In this document: positions 1 to 7,597 of the stretch, one piece after another
Numbering within the stretch: the first letter of the stretch is position 1
How the letters are laid out: the number at the start of each line of letters is the position of its first letter
Source: an uncultured Granulicella sp.
Lineage (GTDB): Bacteria > Acidobacteriota > Terriglobia > Terriglobales > Acidobacteriaceae
Assembly: GCA_937871785.1 (NCBI GenBank)
Contig: CALMON010000008.1
Location: forward strand, 1 to 43,017
Direction: 5' to 3'
Length of the DNA: 43,017 nt
Translations under genes and position numbers: made by a program
Notes under the pieces: generated by a model
Told to the model about the DNA's origin: nothing
What the model saw: the letters and a program-made list of their open reading frames with translations, nothing else
Databases searched by the model: none

Positions 1-68
1 AATGTAAACAAATTGATCGCTAATTCCCTGGGGCCGTCACGCGACCAGGTAAAATTGGGGGGGCTGGG

Positions 69-989
69 GTGGGGGCGGCAGTTGGGGGGGGGCAGCCGGG
101 TTTCGCTCAGCAGTCCCAACCGGCTCAATCGACGGGACAGAACCAGCCGATGGGGTCGGTTTCTGTGGCCGACGCGCATCTTACCGGAGGACTGGAGGTG
201 GAGGGTAGCCGCGCCACCCTGTTGTCGAATGTGAGCCTGCTGGCCTATGGACACCCCGCGACCGTCGCGCTGGCTCGTGGAGGAAGCGTGGAAGTCTGCG
301 CGACCAGCGGGTTGCACCTGCTGCATTCCGGCAGCGGCGATGCGCTGCTGTTTGCGCTAGACCATGGCGCTGCGGAGATCCGAACGGCCTCACGCGCTCA
401 GGATACTGTGTTGACGCCCGACATCCGCTTTACGCTGCTCGACAGCGGCGCGCTCGACCTGCGAGTGCGTGTGACGCCGGAAGCCGATACCTGCGTCGAC
501 AACCGTGGGTCCGCCGCGCCGACGCTGCAGTTGACCGAGGCCTTTGGCGCGGCGACCTACCGTTTGCGTCCGGGCCAGCATGTTCTGTTCGAGCACGGCA
601 GCCTGCGGGCGGTGGTCGACAACGAGCGCAGCGAGTGCGGCTGCCCCGGGGCCACACCGGCCATGGTCGCGTCTGGTGCGCGCAACGCGACGAGCGTGCC
701 CACAGCGCAGCAGGCCGCGGCGCTGAATCCCTTTCCCGTAGCGGAAAGCACTGGCCTGACCGTAACGCCGCCTCCTTTGGATGCGGCTGCCGCACAACCG
801 GCTGTGAACGCCACGTTGCGCTCCGGAACGGAGGCGGCTCCGGACGAAACGGCGCAAACTCCTGCGCCTATCTCCACGCCCGCGGAGCCGGCCCCAACGA
901 CACCGCCGCCTGCTCCTCCCGGAGCCCACCAGATAGCCCATTCCGTTGGCAATTTCTTTCGCCGACTGTTTGGGCGCGCACCGCGCTGA
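69..989 (+). CDS. FecR-like exported hypothetical protein
   Basis: No specific function is recognised. The middle of the protein (about residues 60-190) reads like a FecR-type beta-rich domain: repeated short hydrophobic strands, a G-G-S-V-E-V-C stretch and an R-P-G-Q-H-V turn. The C-terminal third is Pro/Ala/Thr-rich low complexity, ending in a basic R-R-L-F-G-R-A-P-R. A C-G-C-P motif sits near residue 195. The annotated start is GTG at 69, but an in-frame stop lies just upstream (21-23) and the N-terminus falls inside G-runs of 7, 4, 5 and 9 bases. The expected signal peptide ending in A-Q-Q is therefore only half visible, so the true start or frame is uncertain. It is followed 91 bp later by efp, which has its own ribosome site. 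The reading frame after residue 15 looks genuine; the product name is an inference. Confidence 0.65.
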   Translation: MGAAVGGGQPGFAQQSQPAQSTGQNQPMGSVSVADAHLTGGLEVEGSRATLLSNVSLLAYGHPATVALARGGSVEVCATSGLHLLHSGSGDALLFALDHGAAEIRTASRAQDTVLTPDIRFTLLDSGALDLRVRVTPEADTCVDNRGSAAPTLQLTEAFGAATYRLRPGQHVLFEHGSLRAVVDNERSECGCPGATPAMVASGARNATSVPTAQQAAALNPFPVAESTGLTVTPPPLDAAAAQPAVNATLRSGTEAAPDETAQTPAPISTPAEPAPTTPPPAPPGAHQIAHSVGNFFRRLFGRAPR

Positions 990-1080
990 ACCGCCCCGGC
1001 TGTACAAGCTACAATCAGTAGGTTGGACGGCACGCGCTTCGCGCGGCTTCCGCACACTTTACCCGTATTCAGGAGCTTTT

Positions 1081-1641
1081 ATGGCGATTCCCGCCACGCA
1101 GATGCGTCCCGGCATGATCATCAAGTACAAGGACGATCTCCATCTCGTCTTTTCCGTCGAGCACCGCACGCCCGGCAATCTCCGCGCGTTTATTCAGGCC
1201 AAGCTGCGCAATATCCGCACCGGTTCCATGTTCGTCGAGCGCTTCCGCTCGCCAGACCCCATAGAGCGCGTCCACGTCGATTCCGTGAAGATGGAATTCC
1301 TGTACGCCGACGGTGACGACTACTACTTCATGGACCAGGAAACGTATGAGCAAACTCACCTGAAGCGCGAAACGCTTGGCGACGCCGTCGACTACCTGAC
1401 CCCAAACCTGCTTATCGAGGTGTCAAGTCACGACGGAAAACCGGTTGGGATCGAGCTTCCGACATCGGTCGAAATGACGGTTATTGAAACCGAGCCGGGT
1501 ATCAAGTCGGCCACGGCCAGTTCCGTCACCAAACCCGCGAAAACCGAGACCGGTCTTGTCGTGCAGGTTCCCCCGTTTATCAACGAAGGGGAAAAAATCA
1601 GGGTAGATACGGCTGAAGGCGCGTACATGTCGCGCGCCTGA
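1081..1641 (+). CDS. efp: Elongation factor P
   Basis: EF-P binds the ribosome between the P and E sites and relieves stalling at proline runs. The 186-residue product has the usual family length and three-domain layout: an N-terminal KOW-like domain (M-R-P-G-M-I-I-K), a middle OB domain, and a C-terminal OB domain with T-G-L-V-V-Q-V-P-P-F-I and I-R-V-D-T. The start is ATG 1081, preceded by CAGGAG about 6 bases upstream. The longer ORF from 946 has no such site and extends beyond the family's N-terminus. The loop that enters the peptidyl-transferase centre reads T-P-G-N-L-R-A-F. The residue aligned with E. coli Lys34 is therefore Asn, and the following Gly is Leu. No EpmA/EarP/YmfI-type modification gene is seen nearby. 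It ends against a strong bidirectional terminator. Confidence 0.96.
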   Translation: MAIPATQMRPGMIIKYKDDLHLVFSVEHRTPGNLRAFIQAKLRNIRTGSMFVERFRSPDPIERVHVDSVKMEFLYADGDDYYFMDQETYEQTHLKRETLGDAVDYLTPNLLIEVSSHDGKPVGIELPTSVEMTVIETEPGIKSATASSVTKPAKTETGLVVQVPPFINEGEKIRVDTAEGAYMSRA

Positions 1642-1653
1642 TGGAGCGCGCAG

Positions 1654-1684
1654 AAAAGGCGTAGCCGGTATGGCTACGCCTTTT
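1654..1684. terminator. Bidirectional Rho-independent terminator
   Basis: A perfect 13-bp inverted repeat (AAAAGGCGTAGCC / GGCTACGCCTTTT) around a 5-base loop has A-rich and T-rich outer arms, so it can end transcription both ways. It lies between the convergent efp and the minus-strand barrel gene. Confidence 0.9.
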
Positions 1685-1700
1685 TCAGTGCGGAAGCAAG

Positions 1701-2399
1701 TTAGAAGCGGATGTAGCTGCTTACTGCCGGCTCCACCGTGGCGCGCCAGCTACCCGTGCTGATGGCTGGGGTGCTGAAATTCGGCGAGCGGTAGTACAGC
1801 GACCGTCCGCTGACGCGGAAACCAAGATGGGAGTTGTGCGTCGGTAGGTCGAAGCCAGCTTCCAGAAGACCCGCGCCGCGCCACTGATTACCTGCCGTGC
1901 GCGAAGCGAAATCAAGCGAACCTCCACCGATATTCACAAAGGGCTGGAAAGGGATGTGCTTAGGGTGGATGAGATATGCCGCAGTCAATTCGTGGACATC
2001 GTCCGAGCTGCTGGCGACCTGCGCCGTTGTGCTTCCATTCACGGGGCTGGTGTAGTTGAAGCTATAACGCTCCGACTTATGCGTGAAACCGTAGTTGATG
2101 GAAATACCGGCGAACGAAACAGGGTGGAACTGCAATTCCGTCACAAACCCCGTCGAATTTGTAGTGAACTGCTGCTGATTCGAAACAATAGTGGATACCG
2201 TACCAACGCCGGTGGTGTTCGGCACATTGAAGGTTCCCGCAGTGCTCTTCGACGTAAGGATTCTGTCGAACTGGCCGGTCGCGCCAAACGAAAGGCTACC
2301 GCCATGGTCCTTCAAGTACTTTGAATAGAACTGCGCGTGAGCAGTGACTGCGCCGAGAGCAAGCAGCAGCGGGAGGGTACGGCGTAGAACCTTGAACAT
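1701..2399 (-). CDS. Outer-membrane beta-barrel protein
   Basis: The 232-residue product has a clear signal peptide (basic M-F-K-V-L-R-R, hydrophobic core, T-A-H-A cleavage site near residue 22). The rest is Gly/Ser/Thr-rich with alternating hydrophobic and polar residues, as in 8-stranded outer-membrane barrels, and the chain ends in I-R-F with the C-terminal Phe used by the BAM assembly signal. No enzyme motif is visible. Its role is unknown; a small structural barrel or adhesin-like protein is the likely class. The gene is monocistronic, convergent with efp across a shared terminator and divergent from the acylphosphatase gene across about 240 bp. ATG 2399 gives the signal peptide directly. 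Confidence 0.8.
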   Translation of the reverse strand: MFKVLRRTLPLLLALGAVTAHAQFYSKYLKDHGGSLSFGATGQFDRILTSKSTAGTFNVPNTTGVGTVSTIVSNQQQFTTNSTGFVTELQFHPVSFAGISINYGFTHKSERYSFNYTSPVNGSTTAQVASSSDDVHELTAAYLIHPKHIPFQPFVNIGGGSLDFASRTAGNQWRGAGLLEAGFDLPTHNSHLGFRVSGRSLYYRSPNFSTPAISTGSWRATVEPAVSSYIRF

Positions 2400-2607
2400 G
2401 TAGTATTTCCTCGATTACGTCTCGAGGGCGCGCAGCAGCCTGTAAAGGCTAAGTCAACCGAACGTCCCTCGTAGTTTTATAAGAACAACCACAGCGAAAA
2501 CGTTCGTTGCTGGTGGCGCATAAAAAGAAGCTGGTACCTTAAAAGACGCCGTTATTGCCGGGACGGTTGCCCACGGCTTCGGTTTGCGTGCGCCGCCTGT
2601 AACCTGC

Positions 2608-2624
2608 GAGACTGAGTCAGTCTC
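2608..2624. promoter_or_regulatory. Perfect palindrome, possible operator
   Basis: GAGACTGAGTCAGTCTC is a 17-bp perfect inverted repeat (8-bp arms, one central base) that ends 6 bases before the AAGGA ribosome site of the acylphosphatase gene. Its position fits a repressor operator or a short mRNA hairpin. It has no T-tract, so it is not a terminator. The function is inferred from symmetry and position only. Confidence 0.45.
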
Positions 2625-2640
2625 AAGAATAAGGATGGTT

Positions 2641-2922
2641 ATGGTCGTCCACTTTTTAGTGCGCGGACGTGTGCAGGGCGTCGGGTTCAGGTGGTTCGTC
2701 CACCGCGAAGCCGCGGAGCTCGGCCTGCGCGGATGGGTTCGCAACACGGACGCCGGTGACGTGGAAGCCGTGGCTGCGGGCGACGCCGAAGACCTGAACG
2801 ACCTGCGCTCCGCCTTGCACAAAGGATCGCGCGGCAGCCGCGTGGACGCGGTCACCGAGCACGAACTTACTGAAAACGAGGCCGCTACGCTGGGTCCGTT
2901 TCAAATCGAAGGAGCCTGGTAA
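2641..2922 (+). CDS. acyP: Acylphosphatase
   Basis: Acylphosphatases hydrolyse acyl-phosphates such as carbamoyl- and 1,3-bisphosphoglycerate in the cytoplasm. The product, 93 residues from ATG 2641, matches the small alpha/beta sandwich fold. It has the signature G-R-V-Q-G-V-G-F-R with the phosphate-binding Arg near residue 20, and the catalytic Asn in G-W-V-R-N. ATG 2641 is preferred because AAGGA lies 5 bases before it and the protein then has family length; ATG 2635 and a start at 2584 are possible but add non-conserved residues. The stop is 5 bases before the apt start, so the two genes are almost certainly co-transcribed. A 17-bp palindrome lies just upstream. Confidence 0.92.
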   Translation: MVVHFLVRGRVQGVGFRWFVHREAAELGLRGWVRNTDAGDVEAVAAGDAEDLNDLRSALHKGSRGSRVDAVTEHELTENEAATLGPFQIEGAW

Positions 2923-2927
2923 CAAGC

Positions 2928-3467
2928 ATGTCGACCGTCATCAACTGCGATCCTCTCAAGCAACTCATCCGTACCGTTCCCGATTTTCCGAAGCCGGGCA
3001 TTCTGTTCTATGACATCACCACGCTGCTCAAGGACCCAGGCGGCTTCGCGCAACTGATCGACGCCTTCGCGGCGTACTACATCGGCAAAGACGTGGATTT
3101 GGTCCTCGGCATTGAAGCGCGCGGCTTCATCTTTGGCCCGGCGCTGGCCTACCGCTTGAACGCCGGCTTCGTTCCCGTGCGCAAGCCGAAGAAGCTGCCG
3201 GCGCCGGTCGAAAAGGTGAGCTACGATCTGGAATATGGAACCGATTCGCTGGAAATTCATAAAGACGCGATCGCGCCCGGGCAGCGCGTCGTCATCGTCG
3301 ACGACCTTCTGGCCACGGGCGGCACCATGCAGGCTACGGTGCAGCTGGTCGAAAAACTCGGCGGGCAGATCGCCGGTCTGGGAGTCGCGATCGAGCTGGA
3401 CTTCCTGAAGGGCCGCAACAAGTTTCCGCAGCACGACGTCTTTAGCCTGCTGCACTACGACGACTAA
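2928..3467 (+). CDS. apt: Adenine phosphoribosyltransferase
   Basis: Apt makes AMP from adenine and PRPP in purine salvage. The 179-residue product has normal family length. Diagnostic parts are the N-terminal [15 protein letters not shown] segment, the E-A-R-G-F-I-F-G loop, the K-L-P flexible-loop region, and the PRPP-binding loop [13 protein letters not shown] near residue 125. The start is ATG 2928, immediately after acyP. The alcohol dehydrogenase gene follows 48 bp later on the same strand, so the three genes may form one transcript, although no functional link is obvious. Confidence 0.96.
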   Translation: MSTVINCDPLKQLIRTVPDFPKPGILFYDITTLLKDPGGFAQLIDAFAAYYIGKDVDLVLGIEARGFIFGPALAYRLNAGFVPVRKPKKLPAPVEKVSYDLEYGTDSLEIHKDAIAPGQRVVIVDDLLATGGTMQATVQLVEKLGGQIAGLGVAIELDFLKGRNKFPQHDVFSLLHYDD

Positions 3468-3515
3468 CCTTGCCTGGGAGACTTCGCGCATCACATAGTG
3501 CAGGAGTCTTCATCT

Positions 3516-4562
3516 ATGCGAAGCCACGGTTACGCCGCCCTTACGAAGTCCGCGCCACTCACACCCTACAGCTTCGACCGCCGCGACCCCGGGCCGCTCG
3601 ATGTGGCTGTCTCCATTGACTATTGCGGCGTGTGCCACTCCGATATTCACCAGGCGCGCGGAGAGTGGGGCCGCGGCATTTTTCCCATGGTTCCGGGACA
3701 TGAAATCGTGGGACGCGTCACGGCTGTAGGCAGCGACGTGACGCGCTTCAAGGTGGGTGACCCCGCGGCAGTGGGAGTCATCGTCGAGAGCTGTCTCGCG
3801 TGCGTGAACTGCGAGCAGGACCTCGAGAACTACTGCGTGAAAGGGGCGGTCGACACGTACAACGCGACCACCTACGACGGTGCGCCCACGATGGGCGGGT
3901 ATGCGGATTCGATCGTGGCGCCAGAGCATTTTGTGCATACGCTTTCGCCGAAGCTCGACCCTGCCGGAGCCGCTCCGCTGCTGTGCGCCGGCATCACGAC
4001 CTACTCGCCGCTGCGCCACTGGGGCGTCGGACCGGGCAAGAAGGTGGGGGTCATCGGCCTGGGTGGACTGGGGCACATGGCGCTCAAGTTTGCTCACTCG
4101 TTCGGAGCGCATGTGGTGCAGTTCACGACCAGCGAGCGCAAGATCGCCGATGCGAAGCGGCTTGGCGCCGACGAGGTCGTCATGAGCAGCGATGCCGATA
4201 CGATGAAGCGGCACGCTGGCAGTTTCGACTTTATCCTGGACACGGTTTCGGCTGAGCACGACATCAACGCATACCTGCAGTTGCTCAAGCTCGACGCGAC
4301 GCTGTGCCTGGTCGGCATTCCGGAGCAGCCACCCGCGATTCACCCTTTTTCGGTAATCGCGAACCGGCGATCGTTTGCGGGTTCGGGCATTGGCGGCATG
4401 AGGGAAACGCAGGAGATGCTTGATTACTGCGCTGAACACGGCATCGCCGCGGATATCGAAGTGATCGGCTTCGACAAGCTCAATGAGAGCTACGAGCGTG
4501 TGCTGAAGGGCGATGTGAAGTACCGGTTTGTGCTGGACATGAAAACGCTCGGGAAGGCGTAA
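3516..4562 (+). CDS. Zinc-dependent NAD(P) alcohol dehydrogenase (YahK/CAD type)
   Basis: This is a medium-chain dehydrogenase that interconverts alcohols and aldehydes, probably with NADP(H). The catalytic zinc ligands are visible in C-G-V-C-H-S-D and G-H-E, and the structural zinc site in C-L-A-C-V-N-C followed by Y-C. The Rossmann motif G-L-G-G-L-G-H-M-A lies near residue 180. The pattern Y-D-G-A-P-T-M-G-G-Y is typical of the cinnamyl-alcohol-dehydrogenase-like group that includes YahK. ATG 3516 is chosen because CAGGAG lies 9 bases upstream; GTG 3498 is the longer alternative. The 348-residue length is normal. It ends 11 bp from the convergent lactonase gene. The physiological substrate cannot be read from the sequence. 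Confidence 0.92.
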   Translation: MRSHGYAALTKSAPLTPYSFDRRDPGPLDVAVSIDYCGVCHSDIHQARGEWGRGIFPMVPGHEIVGRVTAVGSDVTRFKVGDPAAVGVIVESCLACVNCEQDLENYCVKGAVDTYNATTYDGAPTMGGYADSIVAPEHFVHTLSPKLDPAGAAPLLCAGITTYSPLRHWGVGPGKKVGVIGLGGLGHMALKFAHSFGAHVVQFTTSERKIADAKRLGADEVVMSSDADTMKRHAGSFDFILDTVSAEHDINAYLQLLKLDATLCLVGIPEQPPAIHPFSVIANRRSFAGSGIGGMRETQEMLDYCAEHGIAADIEVIGFDKLNESYERVLKGDVKYRFVLDMKTLGKA

Positions 4563-4573
4563 CCTACTTCGGC

Positions 4574-5737
4574 TTACACGAATTGCACGAACATCGGGGT
4601 GTTTGCGGCAACTGTCTGGACCGGTCCGGTCAGCTCACCGCTTTCGGCGTTGTGCGCGAACACGGTCACGCTGCCGGGGGCGGCCTGGTTGGCGCAGAGC
4701 AGGAAACGCCGCGTAGGGTCGAACGCGATGTGTCGCGGCGTTTTGCCCCCGCAGGAGATCCGTTGCTGCGTGTGGAGCGACCCATCGCGGTCCAGGCGGT
4801 ACACCGTAAGCATGTCGTCGCCACGCGTGCAGGCGTACAGAAAGCGGCCGTTCGCGCCCATGATGATTTCGCAGGCCGTGTTGCCTTCGCGTTTGGCGTC
4901 GAGCGGTAACGTGCTGATGGCGGTGCCTTCCTGCCGCAAAAGGCTCGCACGCCCGGCGATGACGCTCCAGTCGAAGCGCTCGATGGTGCAGTCGAGCTCA
5001 TGAATCACATACACCCAGCGGCCGTTTGGGTGAATCGCCATGTGGCGAGGCCCTGACCCGGGCCGCGCGGCGACGCGGAACGCCGCGCCCAGCGGATTGT
5101 CCGCTCCCGGCCGGATAGCGACGACCTCGATCGCATCGTCGCCGAGGTCGCAAGCCAGGACAAAGTCGTTCCCGGGCGAAATCGTAGCCGAGTGAAAGTG
5201 CGCGCCATCCTGGCGGTCGTGAACCGGACCGGGTCGCCCGCAGGCTGCTACGCCCTTGCATTGCAGGGTGCCTGTAGGCGGCAGCAGCAGCCCGTCAACC
5301 GTGAGGCCGAACGCCGCGAGGCTGCCGCCCGAGTAGTTCGCCACGAATGCGCTTCGTCCGGTGGCATCGATCGAGACGAAGCAGGGGCCCTCGCCGCGCG
5401 AAGGCTGCTGATTGATCAGGCGCAGGCTGCCGCGCAGTTTGTCGATTTCGAAGCAAGACACGGCGCCACTCGCCGCGTTCGCGGAGTACAAGCGCGGCAG
5501 GCGCGGATGAAGAGCCAGAAAGCCAGGCTGGTCGGCTTTCGCGGCAAGCTCCGTCTCGCCCAAGCGACCGGCGGCCGCGTCCCAGGCGCACCAGTAAAGG
5601 CCGGCTCCCGCGTCGGTGCCGAGAAAAACCCATCGGGGAGCGGCTTCGGGCGGGTCCGCCGAGGCCAGCGCGCGCAGGGCTGAAGGCAGCGCGGCTCCAG
5701 CTACCAGGAACTCGCGCCGTGTGAAAGAAGGCGTCAT
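4574..5737 (-). CDS. Tat-exported lactonase family beta-propeller protein
   Basis: This belongs to the YkgB/Pgl-type lactonase family (Pfam Lactonase), seven-bladed propellers that include 6-phosphogluconolactonase. The N-terminus carries a twin-arginine signal (F-T-R-R-E-F-L-V-A-G-A), so the protein is probably exported folded to the periplasm; a periplasmic enzyme is unlikely to act on cytosolic 6-phosphogluconolactone. Family features include A-N-Y-S-G-G-S, H-F-H-S, G-S-G-P-R-H-M-A-I-H-P-N-G-R and a late P-R-H-I-A-F-D-P-T-R repeat. Start ATG 5737 places the Tat motif at the N-terminus; GTG 5761 would add 8 residues. It lies 41 bp downstream of a co-directional small hypothetical gene. The exact substrate is unknown. 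Confidence 0.88.
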   Translation of the reverse strand: MTPSFTRREFLVAGAALPSALRALASADPPEAAPRWVFLGTDAGAGLYWCAWDAAAGRLGETELAAKADQPGFLALHPRLPRLYSANAASGAVSCFEIDKLRGSLRLINQQPSRGEGPCFVSIDATGRSAFVANYSGGSLAAFGLTVDGLLLPPTGTLQCKGVAACGRPGPVHDRQDGAHFHSATISPGNDFVLACDLGDDAIEVVAIRPGADNPLGAAFRVAARPGSGPRHMAIHPNGRWVYVIHELDCTIERFDWSVIAGRASLLRQEGTAISTLPLDAKREGNTACEIIMGANGRFLYACTRGDDMLTVYRLDRDGSLHTQQRISCGGKTPRHIAFDPTRRFLLCANQAAPGSVTVFAHNAESGELTGPVQTVAANTPMFVQFV

Positions 5738-5778
5738 GGATGGAAGGGCCTGCGGCGACACCCGGGGGCAGGGCCGCG

Positions 5779-6225
5779 TTACAGCGTTTCCGTCGCGGTG
5801 CGCGGCTCGCCCGGAAGCTTGAAATCGAACTCCGCCGGGTGTGCATCGTCGTTAATGACAGGGAGGCTGGGCAGGTGGTCTGTGCGGCCCGCTTCCTTCA
5901 CCACCGCCGCCGCGTGCTCCAGCACCTCGTCGACGGTCATGGTGTACATTTCGCGTCCATTATCGTAGCCGGATTCGATGGCCTGCTTCAGGTAACGGCC
6001 GGCAATCTGTGCGGCAAGGTAGTCGGTGATGACCTTGCCGTTGCGGCGCTTCTGCTCCACCCAGGCAACGTTCGGCAGGGCGACCCACACCGGGCGGCCG
6101 TTGACGGCGTAGCGGACGTCGGTGGCATCGGCGTGGCGCGTGGCGATGGCGACTACCGTGCCCTTCCAGACGCAATGAAGACTTTCATCCGTCCATCGGT
6201 CTACTGTCGTGAAGTCTTCATACAT
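5779..6225 (-). CDS. Hypothetical protein
   Basis: I do not recognise this 148-residue protein. It has no signal peptide or membrane segment and looks like a soluble alpha/beta protein: a W-K-G-T-V-V-A-I-A strand region, G-R-P-V-W-V-A-L-P, then a helical middle and an acidic C-terminus. ATG 6225 (M-Y-E-D-F) is chosen because upstream residues of the longer ORF (to 6309) are compositionally different; no strong ribosome site is seen at either start. It precedes the lactonase gene by 41 bp on the same strand and may be co-transcribed. Codon usage resembles its neighbours, which supports it being real. Confidence 0.65.
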   Translation of the reverse strand: MYEDFTTVDRWTDESLHCVWKGTVVAIATRHADATDVRYAVNGRPVWVALPNVAWVEQKRRNGKVITDYLAAQIAGRYLKQAIESGYDNGREMYTMTVDEVLEHAAAVVKEAGRTDHLPSLPVINDDAHPAEFDFKLPGEPRTATETL

Positions 6226-6505
6226 GGCTGCACTGAGGGTAGACTTTCCGGCCCGCTGAGGCAAGCCACCGCGAAAACAGTCATGGACGCCGGTCGCCGG
6301 TGCCGTCACGGAATGCGTTCTCCCAGCGGAGGGGAATCGCGCAAGGAGGCAAACGGAGCAGTAACGGAACCCCGGGCCGCTCGTCTCATCGGGAGCAGAT
6401 CGCTTCCGGAGTGTTCTAATAAGGGAGAGCTTTTACGGCAGCGCGGGGATACGCCCGCTTGATCGTGGAAGGCCAGCGAGATTTTTTGGCAGGGAGCAAG
6501 ACCGG
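6226..6505. other. Divergent intergenic region
   Basis: These 280 bp separate the minus-strand hypothetical/lactonase pair from the plus-strand barrel gene and must hold promoters for both. I see no strong consensus promoter, repeat or RNA gene. Confidence 0.4.
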
Positions 6506-7201
6506 ATGTTTGGTGTACGCAAGTTGTTGATGTATGGGGTTGTTGCCGCAGTCGCCGTGGCCCTGGTGCCCGCCGCGGGGGCGCAAAAGTCGAAGACGCA
6601 GAAGCGTGCGCGGCGCGAATCGAATACCGCCCGTAAGGCGCGCGTCGCCCGCACGATCGATGCGACGTACACGCATAAATACGAGATTTTCGGCGGCGGC
6701 GGCTACATGCGCTTCCGCTCCGGAGACACGCTCAAGAAGAACAACGAAGTCACCTGGGCAGCCAATGGCAGCTACTATTTTTCGCCGAAAGTCGCGGTGA
6801 TCGCCGCGGCGGGGGGCGAGTTCGGCCACGCCAATGCCTCGATCAACAATATCTATGGCGTGTACAAGCCGCAGATCAACGAGTACACGTTTTTAGGCGG
6901 CGGCAGCTATCGGTTCTACGCGACCGAGCGGGTAGCGTTGAGCGCGCAGGCTCTCGGCGGTGTGGGCTGGGGCATTTTTTCGGGCGGCTCGAAGGGCATT
7001 CCGTCGACGCTGCTGGGCATCTACCCGGATGGCTTTCGCCCTGCGTTCTCGTTTGCGGTTTCAGCGGACTACAACTTCTTTCCGAACCTCGCCTTCCGCT
7101 TTTCGCCGACCTACCTGGGCACTACCTTTGGCGGAGGCGTGCAGAACAACCTCGGGGTAAATGCGGGGGTTATCTACCGTTTCGGCAGACAAGGGCAGTA
7201 G
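6506..7201 (+). CDS. Outer-membrane beta-barrel protein
   Basis: The 231-residue product begins with a signal peptide (M-F-G-V-R-K-L-L-M, hydrophobic run, P-A-A-G-A-Q cleavage near residue 26). A short basic linker, K-S-K-T-Q-K-R-A-R-R, follows. The remainder has alternating aromatic/Gly-rich strands (Y-E-I-F-G-G-G-G-Y, F-L-G-G-G-S-Y-R-F, S-A-D-Y-N-F-F-P-N-L-A-F-R-F) typical of OmpA/OmpW-like 8-stranded barrels. It ends near V-I-Y-R-F-G-R-Q-G-Q rather than in a bare Phe. The function is unknown. It is a separate unit followed directly by a nuclease-family pseudogene. Confidence 0.82.
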   Translation: MFGVRKLLMYGVVAAVAVALVPAAGAQKSKTQKRARRESNTARKARVARTIDATYTHKYEIFGGGGYMRFRSGDTLKKNNEVTWAANGSYYFSPKVAVIAAAGGEFGHANASINNIYGVYKPQINEYTFLGGGSYRFYATERVALSAQALGGVGWGIFSGGSKGIPSTLLGIYPDGFRPAFSFAVSADYNFFPNLAFRFSPTYLGTTFGGGVQNNLGVNAGVIYRFGRQGQ

Positions 7202-7209
7202 CCGGGCGG

Positions 7210-7576
7210 GACGTGTGTGGGAGATTTGCACCTTTGTCGAGCAGCGCCTGCAACTCACGAAAATTCGATCCCGTGTGCCTGACGTCCTGGTGATGCCGCG
7301 CACCTGGAAGAAAGTTCCCATCATCGGAGAGGCTCCCCTGCTTCGCATCGAGGTCCTTTCTCCGGAAGACGCCTTTTCGCGCACGCAGGTGAGATGCCGC
7401 GATTACCTGACGATGGCGTCCCGGAAATCTGGGTGTTCGACCCCGGGGAGCGGTGTGTCCTCGTCATGACGAAGGCTGCCACAGCCGAACATCGCACCGG
7501 GAGCCTGCGGCTTTCTGGTACACCAATAGAGGTCTCCGTCGGCGCCATGTTTGCCGTGCTCGATGAAGGCCGCTGA
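7210..7576 (+). pseudogene. Truncated, frameshifted Uma2-family (DUF820) nuclease remnant
   Basis: Two ORF fragments join into one Uma2-like sequence: R-V-P-D-V-L-V-M-P, then L-R-I-E-V-L-S-P-E-D in the first frame, continuing with G-V-P-E-I-W-V-F-D-P in the next. Uma2 proteins have a PD-(D/E)xK nuclease-like fold and are abundant in cyanobacteria and Acidobacteria; their roles are poorly known. The frame breaks at about 7412-7416, where ATGGCGTC would need one extra G to read M-G-V-P. The N-terminal part of a usual Uma2 protein (close to 190 residues) is missing, and the first fragment's own start lies inside the preceding barrel gene. Both a truncation and a frameshift support a dead gene; a sequencing error could explain only the frameshift. 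Confidence 0.75.
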
Positions 7577-7597
7577 CATTTTCCAGGTAGGCACATC

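Noticed and set aside
2454-2855. 133-residue minus ORF across the acyP upstream region
   Set aside because: Covers acyP on the opposite strand and has no protein-like features.
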